From Candidatus Cloacimonadota bacterium (GTDB lineage Bacteria > Cloacimonadota > Cloacimonadia > Cloacimonadales > TCS61), in contig JAGGWK010000037.1 of assembly GCA_021157525.1 (NCBI GenBank), positions 98,867-144,891 of the forward strand: DNA of 46,025 nucleotides. The letters are read 5' to 3'. A program made the translations under genes and the position numbers. Positions 17,672 through 27,112 of this stretch are shown piece after piece (positions within the stretch are counted from its first letter, which is position 1; each line of letters starts with the position of its first letter). The notes below the pieces were generated by a model that was not told the DNA's origin, did no database searches, and saw only the letters and a program-made list of their open reading frames with translations.

Positions 17672-18700
17672 CTATTGGGCAATATAATCAGTAAGGTGTC
17701 GCAAGATGGTGGCGGCATCCACGTCTTCTACCACCTCTCCCTGCTGGATAGATCGCAATAATATCAGGGTGATTTGACCCACATTTTTTTTATCCTGCTG
17801 CAATATAGCTTCCCCTTTGGCCAGGATGCGTTCCCGCGGGCACACGGACAGAGTTTGAGGGATATTGAAGTCATCCAGTAATCGGCCAATTTCCTCGGCC
17901 GCACTGGGCAGTAGCAAGCCACGTTCCACGCTCAAAGCGTTGGCGATGCGCATCCCTACGCCAACGGCAGTGCCATGATGCACCGAATATTCCGAAAGCC
18001 CTTCGATGACGTGGGCAAAGGTATGACCAAAATTCAGCAGCCGCCGTTGGCCGCGATCGTGCAGATCCACTTCACAGATGCTCATTTTCACATCCACCGC
18101 TTCCCGCAGGATGGTGGGAATGTTCAGCGGTTTTTGCCTGATAAGCTCCAGCAAGGGGGATGCCGATATCAAGGCCATTTTTATGGCTTCGGCCCAACCT
18201 TCCTGCATCACGGCCAGTGGCAATGTATCGAGAAATCTCTGACAGATCAACACCTTCTCCGCAGGATAAAAACCGCCAACACAGTTTTTGATACCATCAA
18301 AATTGATCGCCGCTTTTCCCCCCAGAGATGCATCTATCATTCCCACAAAGCTGGTGGGAACCAGTTGCAACCGGCATCCCCGCTTGTATGTAGCGCCGAT
18401 GAACCCGGCGATGTCTGTGGTAATGCCGCCGCCAATGCCGACCACCGTGCTACTGCGATGGGCTTGATGACGATTCATAAAACGAAAGATATCTTTGAGG
18501 ATGTCGGGAGATTTGTTCTCCTCCGTTGCATCCAGCCAAAACACCGGATATTTGTCTATGGAACCAACCATCAACTTTTCCAGCGATGGCCGCACTTTTT
18601 TGTCGGCAACGATTATCGGGTGTTGAATGTCCGACAGGTCTATGGCGGAGGTAAAGGAAACCTTCGTTTGAAAGCCGTTAAGATGATAAATCTGATCCAC
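17672..18700 (-). CDS. aroB: 3-dehydroquinate synthase or related sugar-phosphate cyclase
   Basis: This NAD- and metal-dependent cyclase family converts DAHP to 3-dehydroquinate. Seen here are VVGIGGGITTDIAGFIGATY (NAD site), VPTSFVGMIDASLGGKAAIN, KNCVGGFYPAEKVLI, the metal-binding GWAEAIKMALI glutamate, and the histidine motif NFGHTFAHVIEG, followed by HHGTAVGVGM. The 342 residues are typical. Translation starts at GTG, preceded by AGGAGA, and overlaps the flippase stop by 23 bases. It is the last gene of a surface-glycan operon and no other shikimate genes are near. It could be the cell's housekeeping AroB or a dedicated cyclase making a glycan precursor; the motifs favour AroB. Confidence 0.88.
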   Translation of the reverse strand: MDQIYHLNGFQTKVSFTSAIDLSDIQHPIIVADKKVRPSLEKLMVGSIDKYPVFWLDATEENKSPDILKDIFRFMNRHQAHRSSTVVGIGGGITTDIAGFIGATYKRGCRLQLVPTSFVGMIDASLGGKAAINFDGIKNCVGGFYPAEKVLICQRFLDTLPLAVMQEGWAEAIKMALISASPLLELIRQKPLNIPTILREAVDVKMSICEVDLHDRGQRRLLNFGHTFAHVIEGLSEYSVHHGTAVGVGMRIANALSVERGLLLPSAAEEIGRLLDDFNIPQTLSVCPRERILAKGEAILQQDKKNVGQITLILLRSIQQGEVVEDVDAATILRHLTDYIAQ

Positions 18701-20144
18701 GTATATTCTCCTGAATTTTATTAAAAAGTAATTTTGGTGAAGGGCTCACCATCCAGATAAGGATGCTGCCTGCTATGACTAACCCGATTTTGATTCCGCT
18801 GAACCAGAGGGTTTGTGGCAATCGGGGATTGATCCATGCGATCACACACAAAAGGGCAATTGCTCCCAGGATGCGCCGGAGGGAATAGCCCACCGGATAC
18901 ATTTTTTCGGCGATGGTAAAATTGAACAAAACAATGAAGAGATAGGCGATCACCGAAGCCACCGCCGCGCCGGAAATACCCCAGCGAGGAATGAAGAAAT
19001 AGTTCAGTCCGATATTGATCAGTGCTCCCAAAAACACGGTACCTGCTATGTTCCCGGCCCGTTTTTTGATGTAAAAACTCAAATTGATAATGTTGAAAAT
19101 GCCATTGAGAAATGTGGAAATCACGCCGCAAAAAACAATGGGAATGGCGGCGGCATAGGCATCATCGATAAAGAGGGAAAAAAGTTCCGGACTAAAGAGC
19201 ATTACCAGGCTGGCGATCACCACCCCTCCCAGAAGATAATAGTTCATGAGAGTGGTGTAAGACCGCTTGGCAAAAGGCTCCGCCGCTATCTTCATGGCAT
19301 AGGGAAAAAAAGTGAGACTCACAATGCCATTGAGAAACGCTACCACCGAGCCAACCCGATAGCTGATGGCATAGATGCCGGCATCATGCAGTCCACCAGG
19401 CGAAAGATAGGTGATCATGTAGCGGTCGCTCACCCGCAAAGCCATCATGGCTACTGTGCCGGGAATCATCACCAGCCCAAAACCCAGCATACGCAGAAAC
19501 AGTGTGCCGGAAAAGCCCACACTTCCTGCATCCATGGCTGAGGTGTAACGGATAATAACCACCAGCGCCAGAACAAAACTGATGACTGACGCCACCAGAA
19601 GAGCGATGAACAACTGTTCGATGGCGAGGCTTCGCTGAAGTGCAAAAAAGCCCACAATACATACAAATATGCCGTTTTTTATGATGGCCAGCAAACCATA
19701 ACTGCGGGAGCGCTCCATGATATTCAGCAAACTGCGGATGATGGCAAAGAGGGAATCGAAAAAAATGATAACCGCCACAATGCGGATGATATGGCCATAG
19801 TTTGGGGTGCGGACGATCAACTGAGATATCTGCGTCCCATTGATGGCGATGAGAGCAGAAAGCAAAAGCCCTGAAGCAGTGACGGCAGTGAGAACGGTAA
19901 TAATCACACTGCGATAATGGCGAGGGGATTTTTCTTCGTAATAGAAGGAAAACAGTGCCTGCTGCAAGCCCAGAAGATAGAGTAGGCCGGCAAAGCCCAT
20001 GAAGATGGTTATGTTGGCATAGATGGCGTATTGGGCTGGCGGTAAAAAGTGTGTAAATAGTGGCAATAAAAGCAGATAGAGAAGTTTATTAATAAAATCA
20101 CTTCCGGCATAATCCAGACTTTTCCTCAGATAGGGATGCATCAC
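18678..20144 (-). CDS. Lipid-linked oligosaccharide flippase (Wzx/polysaccharide biosynthesis family)
   Basis: The 488-residue protein is almost wholly hydrophobic, with about 12-14 helices. It opens with a soluble stretch and SDFINKLLYLLLLPLFTHFLPPAQYAIYANI, as in MATE-like polysaccharide exporters. The inner repeats GLVMIPGTVAMMALRVSDRYMITY and NIGLNYFFIPRWGISGAAVA are typical of the MVF/Wzx superfamily. It should flip undecaprenyl-linked glycan units across the inner membrane. Its ATG overlaps the glycosyltransferase stop upstream (ATGA), and aroB starts inside its 3' end. No ligase or polymerase (Wzy/WaaL) is recognisable in the window. Confidence 0.88.
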   Translation of the reverse strand: MMHPYLRKSLDYAGSDFINKLLYLLLLPLFTHFLPPAQYAIYANITIFMGFAGLLYLLGLQQALFSFYYEEKSPRHYRSVIITVLTAVTASGLLLSALIAINGTQISQLIVRTPNYGHIIRIVAVIIFFDSLFAIIRSLLNIMERSRSYGLLAIIKNGIFVCIVGFFALQRSLAIEQLFIALLVASVISFVLALVVIIRYTSAMDAGSVGFSGTLFLRMLGFGLVMIPGTVAMMALRVSDRYMITYLSPGGLHDAGIYAISYRVGSVVAFLNGIVSLTFFPYAMKIAAEPFAKRSYTTLMNYYLLGGVVIASLVMLFSPELFSLFIDDAYAAAIPIVFCGVISTFLNGIFNIINLSFYIKKRAGNIAGTVFLGALINIGLNYFFIPRWGISGAAVASVIAYLFIVLFNFTIAEKMYPVGYSLRRILGAIALLCVIAWINPRLPQTLWFSGIKIGLVIAGSILIWMVSPSPKLLFNKIQENIRGSDLSS

Positions 20145-21169
20145 AAACTCCGATACACGGCTTCGGTAGCTTCGGCGATTTTTGGCCAGATGCAGGTGTT
20201 CAGGACGTGCTGCTTAAGGGCGTCTTTACGCGGTGCATTCAGCGCCTTTTCTATCGCATTTTGGATGGATGCCACCGAGTCCGGTTCCGGATACCAGGCG
20301 TGAGTGCCAAAATATTCTCTGGTGCCGCCATAGGGTGTGATTACGATATTGGCGCCGGTGAGAGCGGCTTCCAACGCAGCCCTACCGGGGGTTTCGTAGC
20401 GGGTGGGTAATATAAAGGTGTGGCAGGCGGCATAGGCCGATGCAAAAAGCGGATCATCATGATCCAGCCACTCGATAAGGGTGATGTTTTTGCTTTTGCC
20501 GATGGCATCCCGACACCAGTCACCTTCTTCGTTGTGCAGGATGTCGCTGATTATCACCGCAGGGTGATCAAGGTTTTGCAATGCTTGTATAATTTTTTTG
20601 CCATTTTTGCGGTAGGGCCCCAGATGCCCAACATAGAGTACAAAATCCCGTAAACCATATTTTTGTGTAAAAAGTTCCGGTGTTGCCCGGGCAAAACGAT
20701 CCTCCACCCCATTGTAAATAGTGGTGATTTTTCGCCGGTCTATCCACAACCCGTCGGCCAATAAATTCCCTTCGGCTGCGGTGTTTGGCAGCACCCGATC
20801 GGCGCCGGCGCAGATTTGCCGAGTAAACTCATAATCCGAGTGGGATCGCTGAAAAATCGGCTTAAGAATCCGCTCCATCCGCTGATACATCCGTAACTTC
20901 CACGCCGGATGATTGGAGTAAAAAATGGGATTCACCACATAACGGGCTCCGTAGAGTTTCACATTGCGGGCGATGCCCCAAGTATCGATTCCGGCATTGA
21001 AAATATGCACGATATCGTCTTTTCCCAAGCGCAAATCGGTATCCCACATGTTAAAAAACGCTACATCCAGTCCCCGCTCCCGCAGCGCCCGATGGGTCTG
21101 CAGCAGTTTATAGGTGGGGCCGCCACGGTTCAGCATTATCGAGGGGTAACTAACTAAATAAATCTTCAT
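20141..21169 (-). CDS. GT4-type glycosyltransferase
   Basis: The ORF track begins at 21277, but the family-like start is MKIYLVSYPSIMLNRGGPTY at 21169, which overlaps the upstream deacetylase stop by 20 bases. The protein then has about 342 residues. The N-terminal acceptor half includes DIVHIFNAG and RADRVLPNT-like positions (GADRVLPNTAAEGNLL). The donor half has DFVLYVGHLGPYRKNGKKII and the closing LPTRYETPGRAALEAALTGANIVITPYGG, with the conserved glutamate pattern of GT-B retaining enzymes. It adds a sugar to the lipid-linked repeat unit; donor and linkage are unknown. Confidence 0.85.
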   Translation of the reverse strand: MKIYLVSYPSIMLNRGGPTYKLLQTHRALRERGLDVAFFNMWDTDLRLGKDDIVHIFNAGIDTWGIARNVKLYGARYVVNPIFYSNHPAWKLRMYQRMERILKPIFQRSHSDYEFTRQICAGADRVLPNTAAEGNLLADGLWIDRRKITTIYNGVEDRFARATPELFTQKYGLRDFVLYVGHLGPYRKNGKKIIQALQNLDHPAVIISDILHNEEGDWCRDAIGKSKNITLIEWLDHDDPLFASAYAACHTFILPTRYETPGRAALEAALTGANIVITPYGGTREYFGTHAWYPEPDSVASIQNAIEKALNAPRKDALKQHVLNTCIWPKIAEATEAVYRSL

Positions 21170-22688
21170 GATACCGTTTTCCTTTGCGAGATTCGTAATC
21201 GTACAGTGCATCGCGCCAGTGCCATTTTCTGGTACGGGCGAGGTCTTTTGGCCGGGTATTTTTTTGGCTGGATGCAAGGGACAGTGCGGTGATATCGTAG
21301 GTTCCGGCGGGCACTGTAGTGCTGCCTTTCGGCGTAGTCAGATGCATCCATACATCGGGATGAGAAGTGGAAAATTCCAGAATATTTTTGTGATACTCTA
21401 CCGGTAGCTTGGCAGCCAGACGCTGACGCCACCACTGAGCCCACTGGCTAAGGGTCATGTGCAGCAGATTGCGACGGGAGATGTCGTTAAACAGCGCATC
21501 AAAGACCTCTAAATGGCCGTGGTGCGGGTGATGATAAAAAATCTGCGGAAGTTGCAATGCTGCATTGTGCGCCACCACAGCAGTAAAATAGTGCACCATT
21601 TCGGAAGTGGAAAAATGAGACCGCCGCAACCGTCCCAGACTGATGGGATGGATGGGAAGCTGTAACACATCAGAAGGTGTGCCGCCAGATAATGGGAAAA
21701 AAGGAAGATCGTCATACCCCACGGCAAACTCGCCACTGTACCGAAACCCAGCTTCCCTCAGCACTTCGTCCAGAGCCGGATTCCACTCTCCAAAGGGTGC
21801 GGCAAATCCCTGAGGTTTGATACCGGCACGATTCATGGCGGCAAGGCCACGCCGGATATTCTGGCGGTTCCGCTCCACATCGTCAAACACCACATGACCG
21901 TGGCAGTGAAGGCCGATCTCCTGGTCATCCATGGTGGCATAGAGGTTTTTTACCCGCGCTTCATCGGCCACATCGATAAACCACGTGGCGCGGAGACGGT
22001 GCTTTTGTAACAGAGCCAACATCGCTTTGGCATCGGCGGCCGAACAAAAATCGGTATCAAGACGGAAGCAAAAAACGCTTCGGGCATCTCGGGGAAAAAA
22101 CCAGCGATGCACAAAGGGCAGATTTTGCCGATGAAACAGCCGTTCAAGCAGTCGGGAAACGACGATGCGCAACAGTCCTTTACTGACAGCGCAAAGTCGT
22201 TCGCTGGGCAACTCTGCTCGGGGGAACCACACTTTTTTTCGCCGCACATCATAGCGGGAAAGAAGGGTTTCCACATTCCATGGAATTATGGTCATGCAGC
22301 CAGGGCCGATGAGCTGTTCAAAAAGGGAGAGATTGGCATCCAGCGTTTTCAGTGTTTTATCTTTTGGGACGGCGATGGTATCGTAGATATCCAGTGGCGG
22401 CAAATCGCCAAAAAGCCCATTCTGTTGGGGAAGCGCCCAGGTGCACATGCGGGTAGATACCGGTTTTTCCATGATACATCTCCAGGCTGCGGCTTCGATG
22501 AGCACACTGCCGCCAGCGGCGCAAAAACTTTCCAACGCATCTTGAGAAATAAGGGAATCTTGATGGATAATCCATACCGGTGACAGGTGCGCAAGAGCTG
22601 CATCCTGCACAACAAAGGGTATTCCCTGCTGCTGCAAAAGCCCTTCCCATCCTGAACCGGGAGAGATGAGCCCCACCTGCAATCTCAT
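21150..22688 (-). CDS. Polysaccharide deacetylase family protein (NodB) with extra N-terminal domain
   Basis: Residues about 1-190 form an unrecognised domain that begins MRLQVGLISPGSGWEGLLQQ and contains a stretch resembling glutamine-amidotransferase-like folds (FCAAGGSVLIEAAAW). From about 205 the NodB deacetylase domain is visible: FCFRLDTDFCSAADAKAM (the metal-binding Asp pair), EIGLHCHGHVVFDDVERNRQN (metal-binding His), then GFAAPFGEWNPALDEVLREAGF. These enzymes remove acetyl or formyl groups from glycans. No signal peptide is seen, so it may act on a cytosolic, lipid-linked intermediate. It sits between two glycosyltransferases with short overlaps. Confidence 0.8.
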   Translation of the reverse strand: MRLQVGLISPGSGWEGLLQQQGIPFVVQDAALAHLSPVWIIHQDSLISQDALESFCAAGGSVLIEAAAWRCIMEKPVSTRMCTWALPQQNGLFGDLPPLDIYDTIAVPKDKTLKTLDANLSLFEQLIGPGCMTIIPWNVETLLSRYDVRRKKVWFPRAELPSERLCAVSKGLLRIVVSRLLERLFHRQNLPFVHRWFFPRDARSVFCFRLDTDFCSAADAKAMLALLQKHRLRATWFIDVADEARVKNLYATMDDQEIGLHCHGHVVFDDVERNRQNIRRGLAAMNRAGIKPQGFAAPFGEWNPALDEVLREAGFRYSGEFAVGYDDLPFFPLSGGTPSDVLQLPIHPISLGRLRRSHFSTSEMVHYFTAVVAHNAALQLPQIFYHHPHHGHLEVFDALFNDISRRNLLHMTLSQWAQWWRQRLAAKLPVEYHKNILEFSTSHPDVWMHLTTPKGSTTVPAGTYDITALSLASSQKNTRPKDLARTRKWHWRDALYDYESRKGKRYHEDLFS

Positions 22689-23674
22689 GACAAATCCTCA
22701 ATGGCAGCCACCAATTCCCGCTGTCTGCGCTGCAGACTGAACTGAGAAATATGGGTAATTTGCGCCGGATGCAGGGAACTGTCCAGGGCGTGAGAAATGG
22801 CATCCGCAGTTTGGGTGACGTCGTTATACGCCACCTCAAATCCAAAACTGCCACGGACTTCCGGCAAAGCGCCACGGTCGGTAGTTACCGGAATGCAGCC
22901 GCACAACATAGCTTCTGCCAGAGAGAGGCAAAAACTTTCCTGGGCCGAGAGCTGGACATATACCTGAGCTTTCCGATACCATTTCAGCAGCTCCTCCTGA
23001 GGAAGGAAATCGATGAATTCCACATTTTCTGTGGCCATGGCCCGCAGTTCGTCGATAGCATCATCGGGTTGCTTACCGATCATCACAAAGGGAACGTCGG
23101 GCATCTGCGCCGCCGTCAACACAAAGGTCTTCAGCCCTTTACAACTGAGGTTTGCCTGCTTCACGATGCCCACGGTGAGCACCAGTTTTTCTTTGGTACC
23201 AGAAGGGGTGAAACGGGAAATATCCACACCGTTGTAGATGCGTAGCAGGCGGCGGGGTGTGATAAAATTCATGATTTGGGCGTAACTGGATTGAGAGACC
23301 GCCAGCACCAGATCAGCACGGGACAGGGTGTAGCGAAGGCGAGGAATGAGGTGCGGGTGGAGCAAGCCGCCGTAATGGATTTCCGGCATGGAGACTACTT
23401 CGTAGCCCCCCACCACAACGATGGCTTTTTTGTGCAGAAGTCTGGCGTAGCGTACCGCCATCCAGGCACGAAAATCGGCAAACCAGCAAAAGACAACATC
23501 GTGGTGCAGTACCGCCCAAAAAATACGGAGGTTTTGGCGCCACAGATCCCACACACTTTTTCCAATGTCGGGCATCAGGAGGGGTGTAACGGGATACTCC
23601 TTTTGCAGGAGCGAGATGTCGTTCTTTACAAAGGACATCTGGTAGGCAGAAATAACGACGATGCTTTTTTTCAT
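22685..23674 (-). CDS. GT4-type glycosyltransferase
   Basis: The better start is the ATG at 23674 (MKKSIVVISAYQMSFVKNDI), which overlaps the stop of the PorZ-like gene as ATGA; the ORF track starts 57 bases earlier. About 329 residues follow the GT-B pattern. They include HDVVFCWFADFRAWM, LVLAVSQSSYAQIM, the hinge LLRIYNGVDISRFTP, and the donor-site QVYVQLSAQESFCLSLAEAMLCGCIPV. The motif YNGVD is a GT4 hallmark. The stop overlaps the deacetylase start by 4 bases (ATGA). Confidence 0.87.
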   Translation of the reverse strand: MKKSIVVISAYQMSFVKNDISLLQKEYPVTPLLMPDIGKSVWDLWRQNLRIFWAVLHHDVVFCWFADFRAWMAVRYARLLHKKAIVVVGGYEVVSMPEIHYGGLLHPHLIPRLRYTLSRADLVLAVSQSSYAQIMNFITPRRLLRIYNGVDISRFTPSGTKEKLVLTVGIVKQANLSCKGLKTFVLTAAQMPDVPFVMIGKQPDDAIDELRAMATENVEFIDFLPQEELLKWYRKAQVYVQLSAQESFCLSLAEAMLCGCIPVTTDRGALPEVRGSFGFEVAYNDVTQTADAISHALDSSLHPAQITHISQFSLQRRQRELVAAIEDLS

Positions 23675-26070
23675 CGAATCAGCGCAATTTTTCCTTTGGC
23701 GATCTCGCCCTTTGGCGAGCCTACCACCCAATAATACATCCCGCTGCTACAGACTTTTCCGGCTTTGTTTGTGCCATCCCAGCTGAATTGCTGGTATTGG
23801 TCCTTATCCAGTACCACGATGAGGTCGCCGCTGATGTCGTAGATTTTGCATTGGGTTTTGTCTTTTGGCATGGAGATGGCGCCATGGTTTTCGATGCGCA
23901 GTACACCATCTTCGGTAGGTTTAAAGGGATTTGGAAAAGCGATGACATCGTAGAGTTTCGTTTCGGTATTTTGTTCTTCCGTGAGGCCTACCTGCACCGT
24001 GTTTAAGCCGTTTGGTGTACCGATGTACATCTCGCCGGTCACCGCATCATAGGCAAAAGATGTGATGATGTTTGAAAGCAGTGGCACCTTGGAGGTGTTG
24101 TAGTTTTCATAGGTATCTTTTTCCGGAGTGAAGATGGTAAAGCCATTTGATGCCGATCCCACCCACACCCGGTTAAAAGGATCAATCTGTAAAGCGCTGG
24201 GATTGGTGGGAACCGACCCGAAAAGCTTTTCCTGGCCAACCACGTAGAGGTATTCCGGGCTGCCTTCCTCGTAATACCAGCCATTATTCCACACCTGCTT
24301 TTTGATGTCTGTGCCATAGAGATGCCACATATCGGTTTGGAAATAGCGATTATAGCCATACATGTACAGGCCGGTGGAAGCAGCAATCCAGAGCTCTTCC
24401 CCATAGCCGGTCTGGCGGGATGTAATATCGTAAATCTCAGCGGATTTCAGATCGGTGAAAGGTGGTACAACCCAGTGAGTGCCGTCTTGAAGGGGAACCG
24501 AAGCATCGTCCCAGATACGAATGCCGTTGTATCTACAGCCCAGCACCGTGCGGGTGGGAGTGGTATACATTTGCAGCACATCGGTAAATTTATAATCGCC
24601 ATTGGGTTGGTAGAGCCTGAAGGTGGAAAGGTTTTCATAATCTTCATCCATCACAATCACCTTAGTTGCGTAATTGGCCATCAGTAAATCTCCGCTGTTT
24701 GACGTGGTAAAAGCTACACAGGCATTTGTTTCCATCGAGTCATTGGATGCAGAGTTTATGGTGAGCCAGGTGTTGGATGCGTCATTAAACACCGAAGCGC
24801 CGGCGCTCCAGGAGCCAAAGACTTTGTTGTTATTGGCGTCTATGTGGACGTCGTAGATGTTGTTGCTGACCAGTGGAGAATCTTCGGTACTGTAATTTTG
24901 CCACACATCGCCGTCGTAGCTAGAGACGCCTTTGGTGCCTTTGGGTGTAGTAGGCATGCCGGGGGCAGGCAAAAAACCGTTGGCAATCCACAGTCGGTTA
25001 TTCGCATCAAACTCCATATCCCGCACCAGATTAGCCTGGATGCAGTTTGGTTTGATGGCAAAGGCAAGTTCTTCGTCATCCAGGATGTATGCACCATCGC
25101 CCCAGGTAGAGACAAAGACACGATTCCCGAAGAAAGATATTTTCTTCACCTTCTGGCTTTCTATCAATTCCCCGGGTAACCAGCGAGTGAGGGAGCCTGA
25201 CTGGCTGTATTTTGCCAAAGCATATTGTCCCAGATTTTCCAGAGCCAGATTGGCTTCGATCCAGCTGCCATAACTGAACCACACATTTCCTTCTCCATCT
25301 ACAGCTATGGGGTAAATGGGATCCGTCTCGATAAGGTGAGAAATCTGCGGCGTTTGATAGATATCCTCGGCTAAAAAGATCCCTGCATCCGTGGCTAAAT
25401 AAACGAGGCCGCCATACACCGCTGCATCCTGAAAGGTATTTACACCGGCATCCGCCACCGTGATGGTGTGCCAGGCGTTTTGTGCGGAGAGTTGGCTGAG
25501 GTGAATAAACTGCACAGCCTCAGAGGTTTGCACAAAGAGATATTCATCGGCATTGATCAGCACCTTGGTTACCTTATTGGTCACCAGGCCATTATCCACA
25601 TCAAAGGTGGTTATCAGCAGAGGAAAAGGATACGCCGGATTGCTCTTAAACACGCTCACTCCACTGTTTGTGGCCACCACGGTCACACTGTCATTCAGCG
25701 CTATGCTGTTTACCCTGTTGCTGGGAAGTCCCACGGTGGTATTGAGGGGAATACGGGAGACACCATCCTGCAAGATGATAACACCTTTGCGTTCGGTGCC
25801 CAGAAAAAGGGTATTTTCCCGGCTGGCAATGGCGCGGATATTGGAGTCATCCAGTCCATTTCCTATGGTTAACACCGATTCGACAGATTGGGTTGTAGTC
25901 TCATAGCTATTATAACAAACAAGGCCGCCCCAAGTGCAACAGTAAATGGTAGAGCCATCCTGCAACGCATCGTACATGTGTGTGATGTTGGTATAGGATT
26001 TCCAGTTTTGCAGGGCAACTGCCTGAAGGCACAGGAACAGGGCAAAGGCAAGGGTGATGATTTTTTTCAT
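23671..26070 (-). CDS. PorZ-like secreted beta-propeller protein with C-terminal FlgD/type IX-style domain
   Basis: The start at 26070 (MKKIITLAFALFLCLQAVAL, a signal peptide) is preferred over the track start at 26121; AAAGGAGATAAC lies just before it. The mature part begins QNWKSYTNITHMYDALQDGS and continues as repeated propeller blades with motifs such as NRVWVGSASNGFTIF, WFSYGS and GNVW, as in two-component-regulator propellers and PorZ. The last 90 residues (FPNPFKPTEDGVLRI, WDGTNKAGKVCSSGMYYWV, ending GKIALIR) match FlgD-Ig or type IX C-terminal domains. PorZ in Porphyromonas gingivalis binds anionic LPS. Its location inside a glycan operon fits such a role, but this is inference. Confidence 0.75.
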   Translation of the reverse strand: MKKIITLAFALFLCLQAVALQNWKSYTNITHMYDALQDGSTIYCCTWGGLVCYNSYETTTQSVESVLTIGNGLDDSNIRAIASRENTLFLGTERKGVIILQDGVSRIPLNTTVGLPSNRVNSIALNDSVTVVATNSGVSVFKSNPAYPFPLLITTFDVDNGLVTNKVTKVLINADEYLFVQTSEAVQFIHLSQLSAQNAWHTITVADAGVNTFQDAAVYGGLVYLATDAGIFLAEDIYQTPQISHLIETDPIYPIAVDGEGNVWFSYGSWIEANLALENLGQYALAKYSQSGSLTRWLPGELIESQKVKKISFFGNRVFVSTWGDGAYILDDEELAFAIKPNCIQANLVRDMEFDANNRLWIANGFLPAPGMPTTPKGTKGVSSYDGDVWQNYSTEDSPLVSNNIYDVHIDANNNKVFGSWSAGASVFNDASNTWLTINSASNDSMETNACVAFTTSNSGDLLMANYATKVIVMDEDYENLSTFRLYQPNGDYKFTDVLQMYTTPTRTVLGCRYNGIRIWDDASVPLQDGTHWVVPPFTDLKSAEIYDITSRQTGYGEELWIAASTGLYMYGYNRYFQTDMWHLYGTDIKKQVWNNGWYYEEGSPEYLYVVGQEKLFGSVPTNPSALQIDPFNRVWVGSASNGFTIFTPEKDTYENYNTSKVPLLSNIITSFAYDAVTGEMYIGTPNGLNTVQVGLTEEQNTETKLYDVIAFPNPFKPTEDGVLRIENHGAISMPKDKTQCKIYDISGDLIVVLDKDQYQQFSWDGTNKAGKVCSSGMYYWVVGSPKGEIAKGKIALIR

Positions 26071-26071
26071 G

Positions 26072-27112
26072 TTATCTCCTTTTGTTGAAGATTTTTGCAA
26101 AAAACAATGATAATAGTGCAAACAAAAGCACCAGTAATATTACGAGTATTTGTTTTGATATGAATAGAAAGCCGACGGCGATAAGGCCGAAGAGCAGAGT
26201 GATAAAATAGCAGATCAGGACAATAGTGGACTGTGAGAAGCCAAAGTCCAGCATCCTGTGATGAATATGGAGTTTATCTGCTTGAAAGATATGTTTACCC
26301 GTGCGCACCCGGCGAAAGATAGCCAGTGCCGTGTCCGCCAATGGCAGCACCAGAGTGATGATAGGGATAAGCATGGTGATTGTTGTTACTCCTTTAAAAC
26401 TCTCATTTCCCAGCACCGAGAGTGCGGCAACATGAAAGCCCAGAAACAGACTCCCGGTATCACCCAAAAATATCTTGGCGGGGAAAAAGTTGAACTTCAA
26501 AAAAGCAACGGTACTGCCAAACATTACGGCGGCCAACAATGCCACTCCCTGGTTGTGGTAGAGAATTCCTACTGCCATCAGGGTGAGCATGACGATGGCG
26601 ATTATGCCGGATGCAAGACCGTCCAGTCCGTCGATGAGATTTACCGCATTCATCACCAGCAAAAACCAGCACAGGGTTACCGGAAAGGAGAGCCATCCCA
26701 AACTGATGCTTTCGCCGAAGGGATTGGTGAGCAATTGGATGCGCACCCCCAACAGATAGATGATGGTAATGATGATAACCTGCCAAAGCAGCTTATAGCG
26801 CGCGGTAAAAGCGGTTCTGTCGTCTAAAAATCCCAGCAGCAAAGTCGCTGCTCCGCCGATGATAAGAGCCCGCATTTCTATGGCGTAGGATTGATGGGCG
26901 AGCAAAATGATGAATTCCACCATCAGGGCCGGGATGGCTACAGAGAAGCCTCCTGCCAGAGGTGTTGCTTTGATATGAATTCCCCGAGGTTTGGGATTAT
27001 CAATCAATCCAAATCGCCGGGAAAACCGGATATTCAGGGGCGTAAGAAAAAGGGTGAGCGCTCCTCCCAGCAGGATGGCCAGAAGTGCGTTACCCATTAT
27101 AGAGCTGTTCAT
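26072..27112 (-). CDS. Undecaprenyl-phosphate sugar-1-phosphate transferase (WecA/MraY family)
   Basis: This multi-pass membrane enzyme would start the glycan by moving a HexNAc-1-phosphate from a UDP sugar to undecaprenyl phosphate. About 10-11 helices are visible. Family motifs in order are DNPKPRGIHIKATPLAGG, NAVNLIDGLDGLASGI (the active-site aspartates), and FFPAKIFLGDTGSLFLGF. The WecA-type loop LHIHHRMLDFGFSQ distinguishes it from MraY. The stop is one base before the ATG of the PorZ-like gene. Its own start overlaps the upstream glycosyltransferase by 23 bases. Confidence 0.92.
   Translation of the reverse strand: MNSSIMGNALLAILLGGALTLFLTPLNIRFSRRFGLIDNPKPRGIHIKATPLAGGFSVAIPALMVEFIILLAHQSYAIEMRALIIGGAATLLLGFLDDRTAFTARYKLLWQVIIITIIYLLGVRIQLLTNPFGESISLGWLSFPVTLCWFLLVMNAVNLIDGLDGLASGIIAIVMLTLMAVGILYHNQGVALLAAVMFGSTVAFLKFNFFPAKIFLGDTGSLFLGFHVAALSVLGNESFKGVTTITMLIPIITLVLPLADTALAIFRRVRTGKHIFQADKLHIHHRMLDFGFSQSTIVLICYFITLLFGLIAVGFLFISKQILVILLVLLFALLSLFFAKIFNKRR

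Noticed and set aside
18813-19541. 242-residue plus-strand ORF inside the flippase gene
   Set aside because: It is antisense to a clear membrane-protein gene, and its low-complexity H/G/K-rich content is typical of a shadow frame.
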